This document shows positions 4,880-5,479 of a stretch of 5,479 bases of DNA, in pieces. Below the pieces are notes generated by a model. It was not told the DNA's origin. It made no database searches and saw only the letters and a program-made list of their open reading frames with translations. This DNA comes from Oscillospiraceae bacterium. Its GTDB lineage: Bacteria; Bacillota; Clostridia; Oscillospirales; Ruminococcaceae. Made by a program: the position numbers and the translations under genes. Each line of letters opens with the position of its first letter. Position 1 is the stretch's first letter. Location: assembly GCA_003516865.1 (NCBI GenBank), contig DPBR01000022.1, positions 1 to 5,479 on the forward strand, in the 5' to 3' direction.

Positions 4880-5479
4880 ATGGCTTTAAAAAATCAGTAT
4901 CTTGCAGATTTGCTTGAAAAGGTAAAGAAAAGAAATCCCGGCGAGCCGGAGTTCATTCAGGCTGTAACCGAGGTGTTTGAAACGCTTCAGCCTGTTGCCG
5001 AAAAGCGTCAGGACCTTGTTGACGCAGGCGTTTTCGAGAGAATTGTCGAGCCGGAAAGACAGATTATTTTCCGCGTTCCGTGGGTTGACGATAACGGTAA
5101 GGTTCAGGTTAACCGCGGCTTCCGTATCCAGTTCAACAGCGCAATAGGTCCGTACAAGGGCGGTATCAGACTTCACCCGTCCGTTTATATCGGAATTATC
5201 AAGTTCCTCGGATTTGAGCAGATTTTCAAGAACTCCCTCACCACGCTTCCTATGGGCGGCGCTAAGGGCGGCTCCGACTTCGACCCCAAGGGCAAGAGCG
5301 ACGGAGAAGTTATGCGTTTCTGCCAGAGCTTTATGACTGAGCTTTGCAGACACGTTGGTCCCGACTGCGACGTTCCTGCGGGCGATATCGGCACGGGCGG
5401 ACGCGAAATCGGCTATATGTTCGGTCAGTACAAGCGTTTGCGCAACGAGTTTACCGGCGTGCTGACCGGTAAGGGTCTG
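4880..5479 (+). CDS. gdhA: Hexameric glutamate dehydrogenase (partial, 3' end off the right edge)
   Basis: The enzyme interconverts 2-oxoglutarate plus ammonium and glutamate in the cytoplasm, linking carbon and nitrogen metabolism. I translated exactly 200 codons from the ATG at 4880 (MALKNQYLADLLEKVKKRNP). Residues 1-200 are the substrate domain of the about 450-residue family-I enzyme. GPYKGGIRLHPSV (90-102) holds K93. FEQIFKNSLTTLPMGGAKGG holds K117 and the catalytic Lys129. DVPAGDIGTGGREIGYM holds the catalytic Asp169. These align with K89, K113, K125 and D165 of the Clostridium symbiosum enzyme with a constant offset of 4. The Rossmann domain that sets NAD or NADP preference is beyond the edge, so coenzyme choice is undecided. 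VYIGIIKFLGFEQ (102-114) differs from the common VN.SI/MKFLGFEQ form. It is divergent from the M23 gene, with its own promoter. Confidence 0.95.
   Translation, partial: MALKNQYLADLLEKVKKRNPGEPEFIQAVTEVFETLQPVAEKRQDLVDAGVFERIVEPERQIIFRVPWVDDNGKVQVNRGFRIQFNSAIGPYKGGIRLHPSVYIGIIKFLGFEQIFKNSLTTLPMGGAKGGSDFDPKGKSDGEVMRFCQSFMTELCRHVGPDCDVPAGDIGTGGREIGYMFGQYKRLRNEFTGVLTGKGL

Overview
The window looks like ordinary chromosome from a low-to-moderate-GC anaerobic Firmicute, probably a clostridial gut-type lineage (Oscillospiraceae/Ruminococcaceae-like). That placement is inferred from four things: strong sigma-A promoters, AGGAG-type ribosome binding sites, a PcsB-like secreted hydrolase with a Cys-rich insertion, and a glutamate dehydrogenase resembling the Clostridium symbiosum enzyme. 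No mobile element, CRISPR array, tRNA or rRNA is visible. I do not see an undescribed multi-gene system. The interesting points are regulatory sites and a few unusual residues in otherwise recognisable enzymes.

Layout. From about 2976 down to 1, on the minus strand, lies a branched-chain amino acid operon ilvB-ilvN-ilvC: acetohydroxyacid synthase catalytic subunit, its regulatory subunit, and ketol-acid reductoisomerase, the last cut by the left edge. A consensus promoter with an extended -10 drives it through a short leader of about 55 nt. The leader has no T-box and no leader-peptide attenuator. A 16-bp perfect palindrome sits in the ilvN-ilvC gap. From 4570 down to 3031, also minus strand, is a monocistronic unit: a consensus promoter, a GC-rich leader of about 80 nt, a 460-residue secreted coiled-coil/M23 peptidase of the PcsB/EnvC type, and a strong UUCG-loop terminator that separates it from the ilv promoter. 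From 4581 to 4879 is an AT-rich divergent intergenic region with several dyads and one or two plus-strand promoters. From 4880 to the right edge, on the plus strand, is the first 200 codons of a hexameric glutamate dehydrogenase.

How the genes connect. IlvBN condenses pyruvate with pyruvate or 2-oxobutyrate, and IlvC rearranges and reduces the product toward valine, isoleucine and leucine. Glutamate dehydrogenase interconverts 2-oxoglutarate plus ammonium and glutamate, the usual amino donor for the last step of branched-chain amino acid synthesis. The nitrogen link is therefore metabolic rather than operonic. The peptidase is a cell-wall/division function and appears unrelated to its neighbours.
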